DNA of 64,000 nt. Source: Cupriavidus pauculus. GTDB taxonomy: Bacteria > Pseudomonadota > Gammaproteobacteria > Burkholderiales > Burkholderiaceae. Positions within the stretch are counted from its first letter, which is position 1; every line of letters begins with the position of its first letter. Positions 16,537-24,899 of the stretch are shown one piece after another. Under the pieces are notes generated by a model, which was not told the DNA's origin, made no database searches, and was given only the letters and a program-made list of their open reading frames with translations. The stretch is taken from positions 1 through 64,000 of the forward strand of contig NZ_BPUO01000018.1 of assembly GCF_022179805.1 (NCBI RefSeq). The letters are read 5' to 3'. Position numbers and translations under genes: made by a program.

Positions 16537-16661
16537 GATCGATGAGGAGGGAGCCGCGTCCCGGGGGGCTGGGACGTCCGGCACCAGCTAGGGTACCAGC
16601 CGCTGCGGCCGTTGCGGCCGCAGCATTGCACGACCGTGCTTTTTAATTTGTGGCGAGGACG

Positions 16662-17927
16662 CTACGCCAGCATGTCAGCCCAGATGCTCCGCGCCCACGC
16701 AAAGCCGTACTGGCCTTCCAGTGCATTGGGCTCTTTCGACAACCCGCCCGAGCCCGGCACCGTCACCATCGTCTTCTGGGCCGGATCGTAGCGATGCACG
16801 CTGGCGATATGGATGGCCTCGGTCGACGAGGTAAAGCTGTAGCAGGTGTTCGTATATAGCGGTGTGGGATCGGGCGCGCGCCCGGCGAGCTGGTTCAGGA
16901 TAGCGGCGGCGGCCACCTTGCCGTGCTGGTTGGCCATGGTGCCGGACTTTGGCATCAGCGGCGCGATCTGCACGGCATCGCCCAGCACGTGGATCTCGGG
17001 CGCCACCTTCGAGGCCATGGTCAGGAAATCCACCTCGCACCAGCGCCCGTTGGCCGTGGCCAGACCGGCCGCCACGGCAATGGCGCCGGCCCGCTGCGGC
17101 GGCAGCAGGTTGATGACGTCGGCTTTCTCGTCGTCCTGCACGTCGAAGCGGATCGTGCGGCTGGCCGCATCCACGCCCACGGTCTCGTGCTGCGGCCGGT
17201 ACTCGATCATGCCCTTGTAGCGCGATTCCCAGACCTGCCGGAACAGCGCGCCCTTCGATGTGATATCGGGATTCGCATCGAACACCAGCACCTTGCTGCG
17301 CGGCTTGTGCTGCTTCAGGTAGTCCGCCACCAGGCATGCGCGCTCGTACGGGCCGGGCGGGCAGCGGTATGGCGCCAGCGGGATGGTGATGGCAAAGGTG
17401 CCACCGTCGCGCATGGCGGCCAGTTGCCGGCGCAGCGTCTCGGTCTGCGGGCCGGCCTTCCAGGCGTGGACGATCTGGTCGCCCGCCTCCGGCAGCCCGG
17501 CAATCGCGCTGGCCTGCATTTCCACGCCGGGCGACAGCACCAGCCGGTCAAAGGGCAGCGTGGTGCCGCCGGCCAGCCGCACCGTGCGCTTGGCAGCGTC
17601 GATGGCCGTGGCCGTATCGCGCACGTGCTTCACGCCATGGCGCCTGACCAGCGCGTCGTAGGGCACCGTGATATCGGCCATCTGGCGATACCCGGCCACC
17701 ACGAGGTTCGAAAGCGGGCACGACACGAACGCGGCATCGGGTTCCACCAGCGTCACGTCCACGGCGCCGTGGCTCCACGTGCGCAGGTAGCGCGCCACCG
17801 TGGCGCCGCCGTACCCACCGCCAATCACCACTACCCTGGCCGGGGCGGCGGCACGCGCCTGGCGTACGGTCAGCCCGCCCAGGGCCGTGGCGGCCAGCGC
17901 CGCCTTCAGCATGGATCGTCGATGCAT
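16662..17927 (-). CDS. fccB: Flavocytochrome c sulfide dehydrogenase, flavoprotein subunit
   Basis: A 421-residue periplasmic FAD enzyme that oxidises sulfide to sulfur and hands electrons to FccA. A twin-arginine-type leader (HRRSMLKAALAAT) precedes the FAD fold GGGYGG at 36-41. Cys of APYRCPPGPYERA and Cys of YTNTCYSF are the redox disulfide positions known in this family. The C-terminal FCSD domain runs to the end (QYGFAWARSIWADML). It follows fccA after 3 bases, so the two are co-translated. Confidence 0.94.
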   Translation of the reverse strand: MHRRSMLKAALAATALGGLTVRQARAAAPARVVVIGGGYGGATVARYLRTWSHGAVDVTLVEPDAAFVSCPLSNLVVAGYRQMADITVPYDALVRRHGVKHVRDTATAIDAAKRTVRLAGGTTLPFDRLVLSPGVEMQASAIAGLPEAGDQIVHAWKAGPQTETLRRQLAAMRDGGTFAITIPLAPYRCPPGPYERACLVADYLKQHKPRSKVLVFDANPDITSKGALFRQVWESRYKGMIEYRPQHETVGVDAASRTIRFDVQDDEKADVINLLPPQRAGAIAVAAGLATANGRWCEVDFLTMASKVAPEIHVLGDAVQIAPLMPKSGTMANQHGKVAAAAILNQLAGRAPDPTPLYTNTCYSFTSSTEAIHIASVHRYDPAQKTMVTVPGSGGLSKEPNALEGQYGFAWARSIWADMLA

Positions 17928-17930
17928 GGA

Positions 17931-18329
17931 TTATTTCTGGTCGGCGAACCAAGCGGCCATGGCGATGATCTCGGCATCGCTGTAGCCCTTGGCGATCTGC
18001 GGCATCACCGTTCCCGGGCGCTTGCCGTTCTTGTAGTCGAGCATCATCTCGACCAGCTCGGCCGACGCGCGACCAGCCAGCCGGGGCACCGGGCTGTCGG
18101 CGGGCGGCCGTCCGTCGGGGCCGTGGCACACCGCGCACGACGCCGCCTGGTTGCGCGCCTGCTCGGTGCGGGCACGCTGGACCTCGATCGACAGCTTGCC
18201 TGGATCAGCCGGGCCAGCGGTCATCGGGGCCGAAGCCGCCGGTTGGGCCAGCAGCGGGGCGGCACAAAGCCCCAGCGCGATGCCAACCATCCAGGACGGG
18301 AAGTACGGCAGTCGCTTTTGGGGCTTCAT
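17931..18329 (-). CDS. fccA: Flavocytochrome c sulfide dehydrogenase, cytochrome subunit
   Basis: A 132-residue cytochrome c, partner of FccB. A signal peptide ends near residue 29 (AAPLLAQ), a linker of about 35 residues follows, and the heme motif is CAVCH at 65-69 with PQIAKGYSDAEIIAMAAWFADQK at the end and a Met ligand in GTVMPQIA. It has one heme, unlike the di-heme subunit of purple sulfur bacteria. AGGAGC precedes the ATG. The gene is 30 bases downstream of dolP. Confidence 0.92.
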   Translation of the reverse strand: MKPQKRLPYFPSWMVGIALGLCAAPLLAQPAASAPMTAGPADPGKLSIEVQRARTEQARNQAASCAVCHGPDGRPPADSPVPRLAGRASAELVEMMLDYKNGKRPGTVMPQIAKGYSDAEIIAMAAWFADQK

Positions 18330-18359
18330 GGGGCGCTCCTTAACGGATGCTAGGGATGC

Positions 18360-19205
18360 TTACGGAAGGTTGCGGCCCGGCGGCAGCGCCACCGGCGACG
18401 ACTGCGGCGCGGTGACCGGGCTCGACGTGGCGCCCGAGCTGCCCATCGATGCCGGGGCGTCGGACGTGACAGGCGCGTTCGGCTGGCTGCCCGGCACGGT
18501 CTGCACCGGCGCCGGCGTACCCACCGCATCGCTACCCGCATTGCCGTTCTGCGACGACGCGGCCTGGTCCAGGCGTGCGCGCTCGGCTTCGCTCACGTAG
18601 TCGAACACCTTTACCACCTTCTGCACGCCGCTGGCATTGCGGGCCACGTCGGTGGCCTTGTCGCCCTCGCCCGTGGTGACCACGCCCAGCAGGTACACCA
18701 CGCCCTTCTCGGTGGTGACCTTGATCGAGTTGGCCGGCACGCCGTCAGCCGTCACGAGCAGCGTCTTGACCTTGCTGGTCAGGTACGTGTCGTTGCTGCG
18801 GGTCATGAAATCGGGCGACGCCTTGAGTTCGATCTCGTTGATCACTTCGCGCGTATTCGGCAGGCCGCGCACGTACTGCTCGATCTGCTGCTTGATCTGC
18901 GCGTTGGCTGCCTCGCCGGTCAGCAGCACCTTGCGGTTGAACACGGTGGTGTTCACACGGGCCTGGGTGTCGCTGTAGCGCTGGTTCAGCGTGCTGTCGA
19001 TTTCTACCTGCAGGCCGCGGTCGATGGCCTGGGTGCCGGTGGGACGGCGGTCCGTGGCCATCACCACGCCGGTGCCCACCGCGCCTGCCAGCACGGGAAA
19101 GCAGCCGGCGAGCTGGGTGGCGGACACCAGCAGTGCGGCCACGGTAACAGCGGTGCGGGCCAGGCGGGCGGGAGAAGTCTTCTTTTGGATGGTCACGTTC
19201 GTCAT
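18360..19205 (-). CDS. dolP: BON-domain outer-membrane lipoprotein DolP (YraP)
   Basis: A 281-residue lipoprotein of the outer membrane that keeps the envelope intact and influences BamA in enterobacteria. The lipobox is LAGC at 32-35. Two BON domains follow, with VNTTVFNRKVLLTGEA and IKVTTEKGVVYLLGVV. An unusually long Ala/Ser/Pro/Thr-rich tail of about 75 residues extends the protein beyond the 191 residues of E. coli DolP. The ATG at 19205 gives a proper leader; upstream frame is not credible. Gene order dolP-diaA-yraN-rsmI is as in enterobacteria. Confidence 0.94.
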   Translation of the reverse strand: MTNVTIQKKTSPARLARTAVTVAALLVSATQLAGCFPVLAGAVGTGVVMATDRRPTGTQAIDRGLQVEIDSTLNQRYSDTQARVNTTVFNRKVLLTGEAANAQIKQQIEQYVRGLPNTREVINEIELKASPDFMTRSNDTYLTSKVKTLLVTADGVPANSIKVTTEKGVVYLLGVVTTGEGDKATDVARNASGVQKVVKVFDYVSEAERARLDQAASSQNGNAGSDAVGTPAPVQTVPGSQPNAPVTSDAPASMGSSGATSSPVTAPQSSPVALPPGRNLP

Positions 19206-19292
19206 GCGGTTCTTGGTTTCTGGGTGGATGCCGAAATGATGCGTGAAACAGGTTGCAGATTCGCGTTGCAGATCCGGCTGGGGCGCCGCGTC

Positions 19293-19356
19293 TGTGGATA
19301 ACCCTGTGGAAGACGCGGCGATTCCTGTGTACAGGTTGTGGGTAGCCTTGTGGATA
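19293..19356. promoter_or_regulatory. DnaA-box-like cluster between dolP and diaA
   Basis: TGTGGATAA at 19293-19301 is a perfect match to the reverse of the consensus DnaA box TTATCCACA. TTGTGGATAT at 19347-19356 is a near match, and CTGTGGAAG near 19303 a weaker one. All lie in the 186-base gap downstream of diaA and upstream of dolP. They could regulate dolP or titrate DnaA; an origin is not claimed. Confidence 0.5.
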
Positions 19357-19391
19357 TCCGGGGATAACTCCCCCCGCGCGGCCACCCGCCT

Positions 19392-19979
19392 TCATGCTTC
19401 GCCCAGCAGCGCCTCGTCGATCCCGTCGCACAGGCAGTGCAGTGTCAGCAGATGCACTTCCTGGATGCGTGCGGTGCGATCGCTCGGCGCGCACAGGTGG
19501 ATGTCGAATTCGTCGAGCAGCGTGGCAATCCGGCCGCCGCCCTTGCCGGTCAGCGCCACCACGCCCATATCGCGCTGGTGGGCCGCCTGGACGGCTGCCG
19601 CCACGTTGGCCGAATCCCCGGACGTGGACAGCGCCAGCAGGATGTCGCCGGGCTGCCCCAGCGCCTCTACCTGCTTCGAGAACACGACCGAGAAATCGTA
19701 GTCGTTGCCGATGGCCGTCAGGATCGAACTGTCGGTGGTCAGCGCAATGGCGGCCAGCCCCGGCCGCTCGCGCTCGAAGCGGCCGATCAGCTCGGCGGCA
19801 AAGTGCTGGGCGTCGGCGGCCGACCCGCCATTGCCGCAGACCAGGATCTTGTTGCCACTGGTCAGCGCCGCCACCATCCGCTCCACGGCGGCATCGATAT
19901 GCGGCGCCATCAGCGACGCGGCATGCCGCTTGGTCTCGGCACTGTCCAGGAAATGCTGCTCGATACTTTCAATACTCAT
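19392..19979 (-). CDS. diaA: SIS-domain DnaA initiator-associating protein DiaA
   Basis: A 195-residue SIS-domain protein of the GmhA/DiaA group. DiaA forms a tetramer that binds DnaA and promotes ordered initiation in E. coli. The SIS core is visible as NKILVCGNGGSAADAQHFAAELIGRFERER near 43-72 and LLALSTSGDSANVAAAV near 113-129. GmhA (phosphoheptose isomerase) is the close alternative. The linkage to yraN and dolP is that of diaA, and heptose genes are absent nearby. It is 30 bases downstream of yraN. Confidence 0.88.
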   Translation of the reverse strand: MSIESIEQHFLDSAETKRHAASLMAPHIDAAVERMVAALTSGNKILVCGNGGSAADAQHFAAELIGRFERERPGLAAIALTTDSSILTAIGNDYDFSVVFSKQVEALGQPGDILLALSTSGDSANVAAAVQAAHQRDMGVVALTGKGGGRIATLLDEFDIHLCAPSDRTARIQEVHLLTLHCLCDGIDEALLGEA

Positions 19980-20009
19980 GATCTGGTGACATCTGCACTA
20001 TCCCGCGCA

Positions 20010-20426
20010 TTATGACGCAGCGCCCGCGCCGTCGTTCGCATCCGTGAGGTCGAACGCGGCTGGCAGCCAGTCGATCCGGCCCGGTTCCATCGTCACCACG
20101 TCCATGCGGCAGGGCGGCACGTCGTCCAGCGTGGCCAGGTAGTGCGCCGCCGCATGCAGCAGGCGCCGCTGCTTGGCCGGCGTCACGCTCTGCGCCGCAC
20201 CGCCAAACCCCCGGCCACGGCGCTGCCGCACCTCCACGAACACCAGCGTTCCGTCGCCGGTGCGCATGACCAGGTCGATTTCGCCGCCTTTGCAGCGATA
20301 ATTGCGCACAACCACCGCCAGCCCCTGCCGCTGCAGGTACGCCAGCGCCCGGTCTTCGGCCAGCGCGCCGCGCTGCGTCGCGGTTTGCGTGGCGCCTTGC
20401 GTGGTGGATTTGAATGAGCGATTCAA
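20010..20426 (-). CDS. yraN: YraN family endonuclease-fold protein
   Basis: A 138-residue UPF0102/YraN protein with a restriction-endonuclease-like fold. The family core reads RGALAEDRALAYLQRQGL, NYRCKGGEIDLVM with the Glu-Ile-Asp active-site pattern, and LVFVEVRQRRGRGFGGAAQSV with the downstream Glu. Its biochemical role is not established. It begins 15 bases from the divergent rsmI start and leads into diaA and dolP. Confidence 0.95.
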   Translation of the reverse strand: MNRSFKSTTQGATQTATQRGALAEDRALAYLQRQGLAVVVRNYRCKGGEIDLVMRTGDGTLVFVEVRQRRGRGFGGAAQSVTPAKQRRLLHAAAHYLATLDDVPPCRMDVVTMEPGRIDWLPAAFDLTDANDGAGAAS

Positions 20427-20441
20427 CGGAAGTTCTCAAGC

Positions 20442-21377
20442 ATGAGTGACTGGACCCAGCTGGCCGCCGGCCAGACGTACCCCGCCGGCACGCTTTACGT
20501 GGTGGCCACGCCCATCGGCAACGTGGCCGACCTGTCCCTGCGCGCGCTGCACGTGCTGGGCCTGGCCGACGCCATCGCCTGCGAAGACACCCGCAACACG
20601 GGCCAGTTGCTGTCCCGCGTGGGGCTGCAACGGCCGCTGGTGGCGGTGCACGAGCACAACGAGCGCGAGGCGGCGGTGCGTATCGTCGAACGGTTGACGG
20701 CAGGCGAGCGCATTGCGTACGTATCCGACGCCGGCACCCCGGGCATTTCCGATCCCGGGGCTCGGCTGGTGGAGGCGGTACGCGCGGCCGGACTGAAGGT
20801 GGTGCCGCTGCCGGGCCCCAGCGCCGCCGTCACCGCGTTGTCGGTGGCGGGCGACATGCTCGAATCGGGCGAGGGGCGCTTCACGTTTGTCGGCTTCCTG
20901 CCCGGCAAGGCCAAGGCACGCCAGGACGCCATCGCCAAACTGGCCGCGCTGGACCACGCCTGGGTCTTCTACGAGGCACCGCACCGCATCGCCGAAACGC
21001 TGGCCGCCCTGGCCGACGGCCTGCCCGGCACGCGCCGGTTGCTGATCGGCCGCGAGCTGACCAAGCTGTTTGAGGAAACGCCGGTGCTGACGGTGGCCGA
21101 AGCGCCCGCATGGCTGGCTGCCGAAGCTACGCGTGGCAAGGGTGAATTCGTACTGGTGGTGGAAGGCGCGGGCCGGGCCGAAGCGGCCGATGACGGCGCG
21201 CCCAACCCCGAAGCCGAACGCGTGCTGAAGCTGCTGCTGCCCGAGCTGCCGGCCAAGCGTGCCGCCAAGCTGGCGGCGGCGATAACCGGCGCCAAGACCG
21301 ATGCGCTGTACAAGCTGGCCCTTGCCCAGCGGGCGGACAGGGGCGACGAGGGCGACGAGAACGACGGGGAAGACTGA
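20442..21377 (+). CDS. rsmI: 16S rRNA (cytidine-1402-2'-O)-methyltransferase
   Basis: A 311-residue tetrapyrrole-methylase-fold enzyme that methylates the ribose of C1402 in the ribosomal decoding centre, using SAM. Signatures are GTLYVVATPIGNVADLSLRAL near 18-38, ACEDTRNTGQLL near 46-57, YVSDAGTPGISDPGARLV near 88-105 and FYEAPHRIAETL. The C-terminal stretch is extended by an acidic Asp/Glu/Gly run. It is divergent from yraN with a shared 15-base spacer and ends in a strong hairpin terminator. Confidence 0.97.
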   Translation: MSDWTQLAAGQTYPAGTLYVVATPIGNVADLSLRALHVLGLADAIACEDTRNTGQLLSRVGLQRPLVAVHEHNEREAAVRIVERLTAGERIAYVSDAGTPGISDPGARLVEAVRAAGLKVVPLPGPSAAVTALSVAGDMLESGEGRFTFVGFLPGKAKARQDAIAKLAALDHAWVFYEAPHRIAETLAALADGLPGTRRLLIGRELTKLFEETPVLTVAEAPAWLAAEATRGKGEFVLVVEGAGRAEAADDGAPNPEAERVLKLLLPELPAKRAAKLAAAITGAKTDALYKLALAQRADRGDEGDENDGED

Positions 21378-21383
21378 AAACAA

Positions 21384-21416
21384 AAACGGCACGCCTGGAC
21401 AGGTCGTGCCGTTTGA
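21384..21416 (+). terminator. Terminator after rsmI
   Basis: A perfect 10-bp stem, AAACGGCACG with CGTGCCGTTT, and a loop of 11. The stem's own A/T ends give T-rich flanks on both strands, so it may work in both directions between rsmI and convergent rlpA. Confidence 0.8.
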
Positions 21417-21495
21417 GAAAATTCTTAGCGGGGAGAGCAGCAGCGGGCGGGAGATCGGAGGCGGGACAAGCTGTTGCCAACCGTTCCGCATCGCC

Positions 21496-22257
21496 TTACT
21501 TGCGCTTGTGCTTGACGGTGGCGGCGCGGCTCTTGGCCTTCTTGACCGGCACCAGCGTGTTGGCGGTGTCCGGTACCTCGTCGGCACCGCTGCCGTCACC
21601 GGCTTCATTGCCGCCAGCCTCGATGTTCGGACCCAGCGCTGCCACTTCGGTACGCGACAGCCGGCGGATTTCCACCTGCGTCGCACCGTGGTCGACAAAG
21701 CTCAGGCGCTTTGCCGCCGCATAGGACAGATCGAGAATCCGGCCGCCATGGTACGGGCCACGATCGTTGATACGCACCACGGCCACCTTGTTGTTGCGCA
21801 GGTTGCGCACCAGCACCCAGCTATCGAGCGGCAGCGACGGGTGCGCGGCCGTCATGGCGCGCATGTCGAAGCGTTCGCCATTGGCGGTCTTGCGGCCGTG
21901 GAAGCCCTTGCCGTACCACGACGCCATGCCGCGCTGCTCGAACGTACCCATGTCGGCGCGCAGGCCGTCGATCGACGACTGCGACGGCGCGTTGTCGTCC
22001 TGAAGGCCGAACAGGTTCCAGTTACCGCGATCGTCGGCCTTGGCCGAACCCGCGCCGGCACGTGCCGGCTTTGGTTTGGCTGACTTCGTGGAAAGCGCGG
22101 TGCTGGTATCTGTGGAATCCGTGTCGGTGCCTGGCGGCGTCGCGCACGCAGCCAAAGCCAGCGCAGACGCGATGATCGCGCACTGACGCAGGAAGCGATT
22201 GGAGCCGGGCGCTGCCTCGCGCACGGACCCCGGGCGGAAGAGGGTCAAGCTGAACAT
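21496..22257 (-). CDS. rlpA: RlpA-type septal lytic transglycosylase lipoprotein
   Basis: A 253-residue lipoprotein with a double-psi beta-barrel that cleaves denuded peptidoglycan strands at the septum. A basic/hydrophobic leader ends in the lipobox LAAC at 35-38. The RlpA core is plain: GMASWYGKGFHGRKTANGE near 110-128, AAHPSLPLDSWVLVRNL, VVRINDRGPYHGGRILDLSYAAA with the catalytic Asp. No SPOR domain follows; instead a Lys-rich tail closes the protein. It is convergent with rsmI. Confidence 0.94.
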   Translation of the reverse strand: MFSLTLFRPGSVREAAPGSNRFLRQCAIIASALALAACATPPGTDTDSTDTSTALSTKSAKPKPARAGAGSAKADDRGNWNLFGLQDDNAPSQSSIDGLRADMGTFEQRGMASWYGKGFHGRKTANGERFDMRAMTAAHPSLPLDSWVLVRNLRNNKVAVVRINDRGPYHGGRILDLSYAAAKRLSFVDHGATQVEIRRLSRTEVAALGPNIEAGGNEAGDGSGADEVPDTANTLVPVKKAKSRAATVKHKRK

Positions 22258-22543
22258 GGCGCGAGTCTAACACTGGTCGTTTTAAGCTAGTGCCTTGATT
22301 TTGTTACGAAATCTGTTACAACGCCGGCGAATTTCCCGCAATCCACCACTGGGCAAGGGATTGCGCCGATTACAAACAATGACCAAACGGGTGCGCGATG
22401 ACCCACTTTCGGAAAAGTCTCAGCCCGGATTCAAACGTTTCACAGACAGTTTTTCGTCCGGGTCGGCCGTTACAATGGACCCGCCTTTCGGGCGACCGTC
22501 CCGCTCCGGCAACGGCCCTGAAACAGCCTTGCAGATCACAATA

Positions 22544-23194
22544 ATGAAAGTCCTCCTGATCCCCGTCACGCCGTTCCAGCAGAACTGTTCGCTGCTGATC
22601 GACGAAACCACGCAGCGCGCCGCCGTGTGCGATCCCGGTGGCGATCTCCCCCGCATCACCGCCGCGCTGGACGAACACGGGGTCACGCTGGAAAAGATCT
22701 TCCTGACGCACGGCCACGTGGACCACTGCGCCGGTGCGGCTGCGCTGGCGCGCCAATACGGCGTACCCATCGAGGGGCCCCAGGAAGACGAGCGCTTCTG
22801 GATCGAGCAACTGCCCGAGCAGACCCGCAGGTTCGGGTTCGGGCATGCCGAAGTATTCGAGCCGCAGCGCTGGCTGCAGAACGGCGACACGGTGACGTTC
22901 GGCAACGAGACGCTGGAGGTCTACCACTGCCCCGGCCATACGCCCGGCCACGTGGTGTTCTTCTCGCGCGCCAGCCGGCTGGCCATCGTGGGCGATGTGC
23001 TGTTTGCCGGCTCCATTGGCCGCACCGATTTCCCGCGCGGCAACCACGCCGACCTGATCCGCTCGATCCGCACCCGGCTCTGGCCGCTGGGCGACGATGT
23101 CACGTTCGTGCCCGGCCACGGCCCGGCCTCGACGTTTGGCGACGAACGCCGCAACAACCCGTTCGTGGCCGACCACCTGATCGACGCGGCCTGA
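22544..23194 (+). CDS. Metallo-beta-lactamase-fold hydrolase (YcbL/glyoxalase II-like)
   Basis: A 216-residue binuclear metal hydrolase. The metal motif is THGHVDHCAG (His56, His58, Asp60, His61), followed by CPGHTPGHVVFF, a GDVLFAGSIGRTDFPRGNH segment and the final His of VPGHGPAST. This set is typical of the YcbL type, which has weak glyoxalase II-like activity, and its substrate is probably a thioester. The ATG at 22544 was chosen; frame extends upstream but without conserved sequence. The exonuclease-like gene follows after 3 bases. Confidence 0.93.
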   Translation: MKVLLIPVTPFQQNCSLLIDETTQRAAVCDPGGDLPRITAALDEHGVTLEKIFLTHGHVDHCAGAAALARQYGVPIEGPQEDERFWIEQLPEQTRRFGFGHAEVFEPQRWLQNGDTVTFGNETLEVYHCPGHTPGHVVFFSRASRLAIVGDVLFAGSIGRTDFPRGNHADLIRSIRTRLWPLGDDVTFVPGHGPASTFGDERRNNPFVADHLIDAA

Positions 23195-23197
23195 CGC

Positions 23198-23893
23198 ATG
23201 GCCAAGAAACAGCAGCCCGACAAGCGTCCCGAGATCTACGTCAGCACCGACGTCGAAGCCGACGGCCCGATCCCGGGCCCCCATTCGATGCTGTCGTTCG
23301 CCTCGGCCGCGATGCTGGAGGACAAGACCGTCATCGGCACGTTCTCGGCCAACCTCGAAATCCTGCCCGGCGCGGCCGGCCATCCGGTGCAGATGGAATG
23401 GTGGAAAACCCAGCCCGACGCCTGGGCCGCCTGCCGGCGCGACCTGGAGCGGCCCGAGGACGTGATGCCCCGCTACGTCGACTGGGTGGAGAAATTGCCG
23501 GGCAAGCCGGTCTTCGTCGCGTTTCCGGCCGGGTTCGATTTCACCTGGATGTTCTGGTACATGATGCGTTTTGCCGGCCGCTCGCCGTTTGGCTGGGCCG
23601 CGCTGGACATCAAGACGCTGGGCTTCGCGCTGACCGGGCGGCCCTATCGCAAGTCGGTCAAGGCCGCCTTTCCCGAGCACTGGCATGACCCGCTGCCGCA
23701 TACCCACGTGGCGCTGGACGACGCGCTGGAACAGGGTGCGCTGTTTTGCAACATGCTGGCGGAACTGCGCACGCGTGAAGCGCGGCTGGCCGAACTTGCT
23801 GCATCGGCAGACACCGCGCCAGGGGCGGATGCCAGCCAAAGCGATGCCTCACATCCGGCCGCGCCGGCCGCGCCGGGCGGATCGGTGCGCTAG
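23198..23893 (+). CDS. DEDD-type 3'-5' exonuclease-like protein
   Basis: A 231-residue protein with the outline of the DnaQ/RNase T exonuclease fold. Motif I is STDVEADG with Asp18 and Glu20, motif II is near VFVAFPAGFDFTW, and motif III is HTHVALDDALEQ (His followed by Asp). It should act on nucleic acid ends with two metal ions, but DNA or RNA specificity cannot be told. It starts 3 bases after the hydrolase stop codon. The C-terminal 30 residues are Ala/Pro-rich and probably disordered. Confidence 0.82.
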   Translation: MAKKQQPDKRPEIYVSTDVEADGPIPGPHSMLSFASAAMLEDKTVIGTFSANLEILPGAAGHPVQMEWWKTQPDAWAACRRDLERPEDVMPRYVDWVEKLPGKPVFVAFPAGFDFTWMFWYMMRFAGRSPFGWAALDIKTLGFALTGRPYRKSVKAAFPEHWHDPLPHTHVALDDALEQGALFCNMLAELRTREARLAELAASADTAPGADASQSDASHPAAPAAPGGSVR

Positions 23894-24027
23894 CCCACCG
23901 GTGTCAGCGTCACACCGACATTACTTCCGGTGCGGCGTCTCCTATATTGGAATGGTGAGAGTGGCCCGTCCGGGCCAGCCGAGCGGGCCGGCCAGAACGC
24001 GGCGGGCACGCCCAAGGAGGTGCGACC

Positions 24028-24258
24028 ATGCGTTTCCATCCAGACCTTCATATCAAGGACCTGTCCGGCAGGCTGCACTGGCCGCATCGATCTCATGCCC
24101 GCACCAACGTCGTTTCGCATTTCCATTCCTCAACGGAAGATGCTGAAGTCGCCAAGGCGCTGATCTATGCGAGCGCGGTCACCGCGATCGTCCTGCTGTT
24201 CGTATTGGCTGGCATCAGTTTCGGTCAGGAGGCCATGCACTGGCTGGGTGTTGAATAA
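24028..24258 (+). CDS. Small single-helix membrane protein
   Basis: A 76-residue protein that I do not recognise. The ATG has a very strong ribosome binding site (AAGGAGGTG, 8 bases upstream), and a terminator follows closely, which supports a real gene. The first 45 residues are polar and His-rich (8 His). A single helix (ALIYASAVTAIVLLFVLAGISF) spans 44-65, with a short tail. It could be a membrane-anchored regulator or subunit; the context gives no further hint. Confidence 0.75.
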   Translation: MRFHPDLHIKDLSGRLHWPHRSHARTNVVSHFHSSTEDAEVAKALIYASAVTAIVLLFVLAGISFGQEAMHWLGVE

Positions 24259-24295
24259 ACGACGACTCGCCTGAAGCGAATCGCCAACTGACCGG

Positions 24296-24325
24296 CCGGC
24301 CTCCCTTGGGGAGGCCGGTTCTATT
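24296..24325 (+). terminator. Terminator after the small membrane protein
   Basis: The stem CCGGCCTCC/GGAGGCCGG with a 5-base loop is followed by TTCTATTTT. It separates this gene from the convergent arsC-type gene. Confidence 0.85.
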
Positions 24326-24353
24326 TTGTGCAGCGCAACAGCTTCGATTGGCG

Positions 24354-24713
24354 TCAGGCCAGCAGCGGCGCCACGTTTTCCGGCGGGCGGCCGATCACTG
24401 CACGGCGGTCGCGCACCACCACCGGACGCTGCAGCAGAATCGGGTTGTCCGCCACGGCCGCCAGCAGTTCGGCATCGGTCAGGCCGGAATCGGCCAGGTC
24501 CAGTTCCTTGTAGACGGCCTCGCCGTCGCGGATCATGTCGCGCACCGGCACGCCCAGCATCGTGTGCAACTGGCGCAGCGTGGCCAGCGTGGGCGGCGAC
24601 TTCAGGTATTCGACGATCTCCACCGGCTCGCCCAGACGCTGCGACGCCGATTCCACCAGCGCCAGCGTTTCGCGCGATTTGGAGCAACGGGGGTTGTGGT
24701 AGATCGTGATCAT
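24354..24713 (-). CDS. arsC: Glutaredoxin-dependent arsenate reductase family protein
   Basis: A 119-residue ArsC/YfgD-type protein of the thioredoxin fold. It opens MITIYHNPRCSKSRETL with the catalytic Cys10, and ends with the conserved LLQRPVVVRDRRAVIGRPPENV. Arsenate reductases of this type use glutathione and glutaredoxin; many chromosomal homologues have no proven arsenate role. There is no arsB or arsR beside it, so arsenic resistance is uncertain. AGGAG precedes the ATG at 24713. Confidence 0.88.
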   Translation of the reverse strand: MITIYHNPRCSKSRETLALVESASQRLGEPVEIVEYLKSPPTLATLRQLHTMLGVPVRDMIRDGEAVYKELDLADSGLTDAELLAAVADNPILLQRPVVVRDRRAVIGRPPENVAPLLA

Positions 24714-24899
24714 GGCGGCTCCTCCTGCCTGCTTTCGGTGCTTTCGAATATTCCGCACTATACAGCCGCCCCCTGTCGCGCACCACGGTGGCGCGGTAAG
24801 GTACGGGGCGGTACGGCATGCATCGTGCTTGGGCATGTCCGTTGCTGTTTCCGGGCCACCGGCACCCCGCCGGGGCCGTCCTGCCAAACCTGAAAAACC

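Noticed and set aside
16626..16645. GCACG-AC-CGTGC followed by TTTTTAATTT as a plus-strand terminator
   Set aside because: The loop is only two bases and both neighbouring genes are on the other strand, so there is nothing for it to end.
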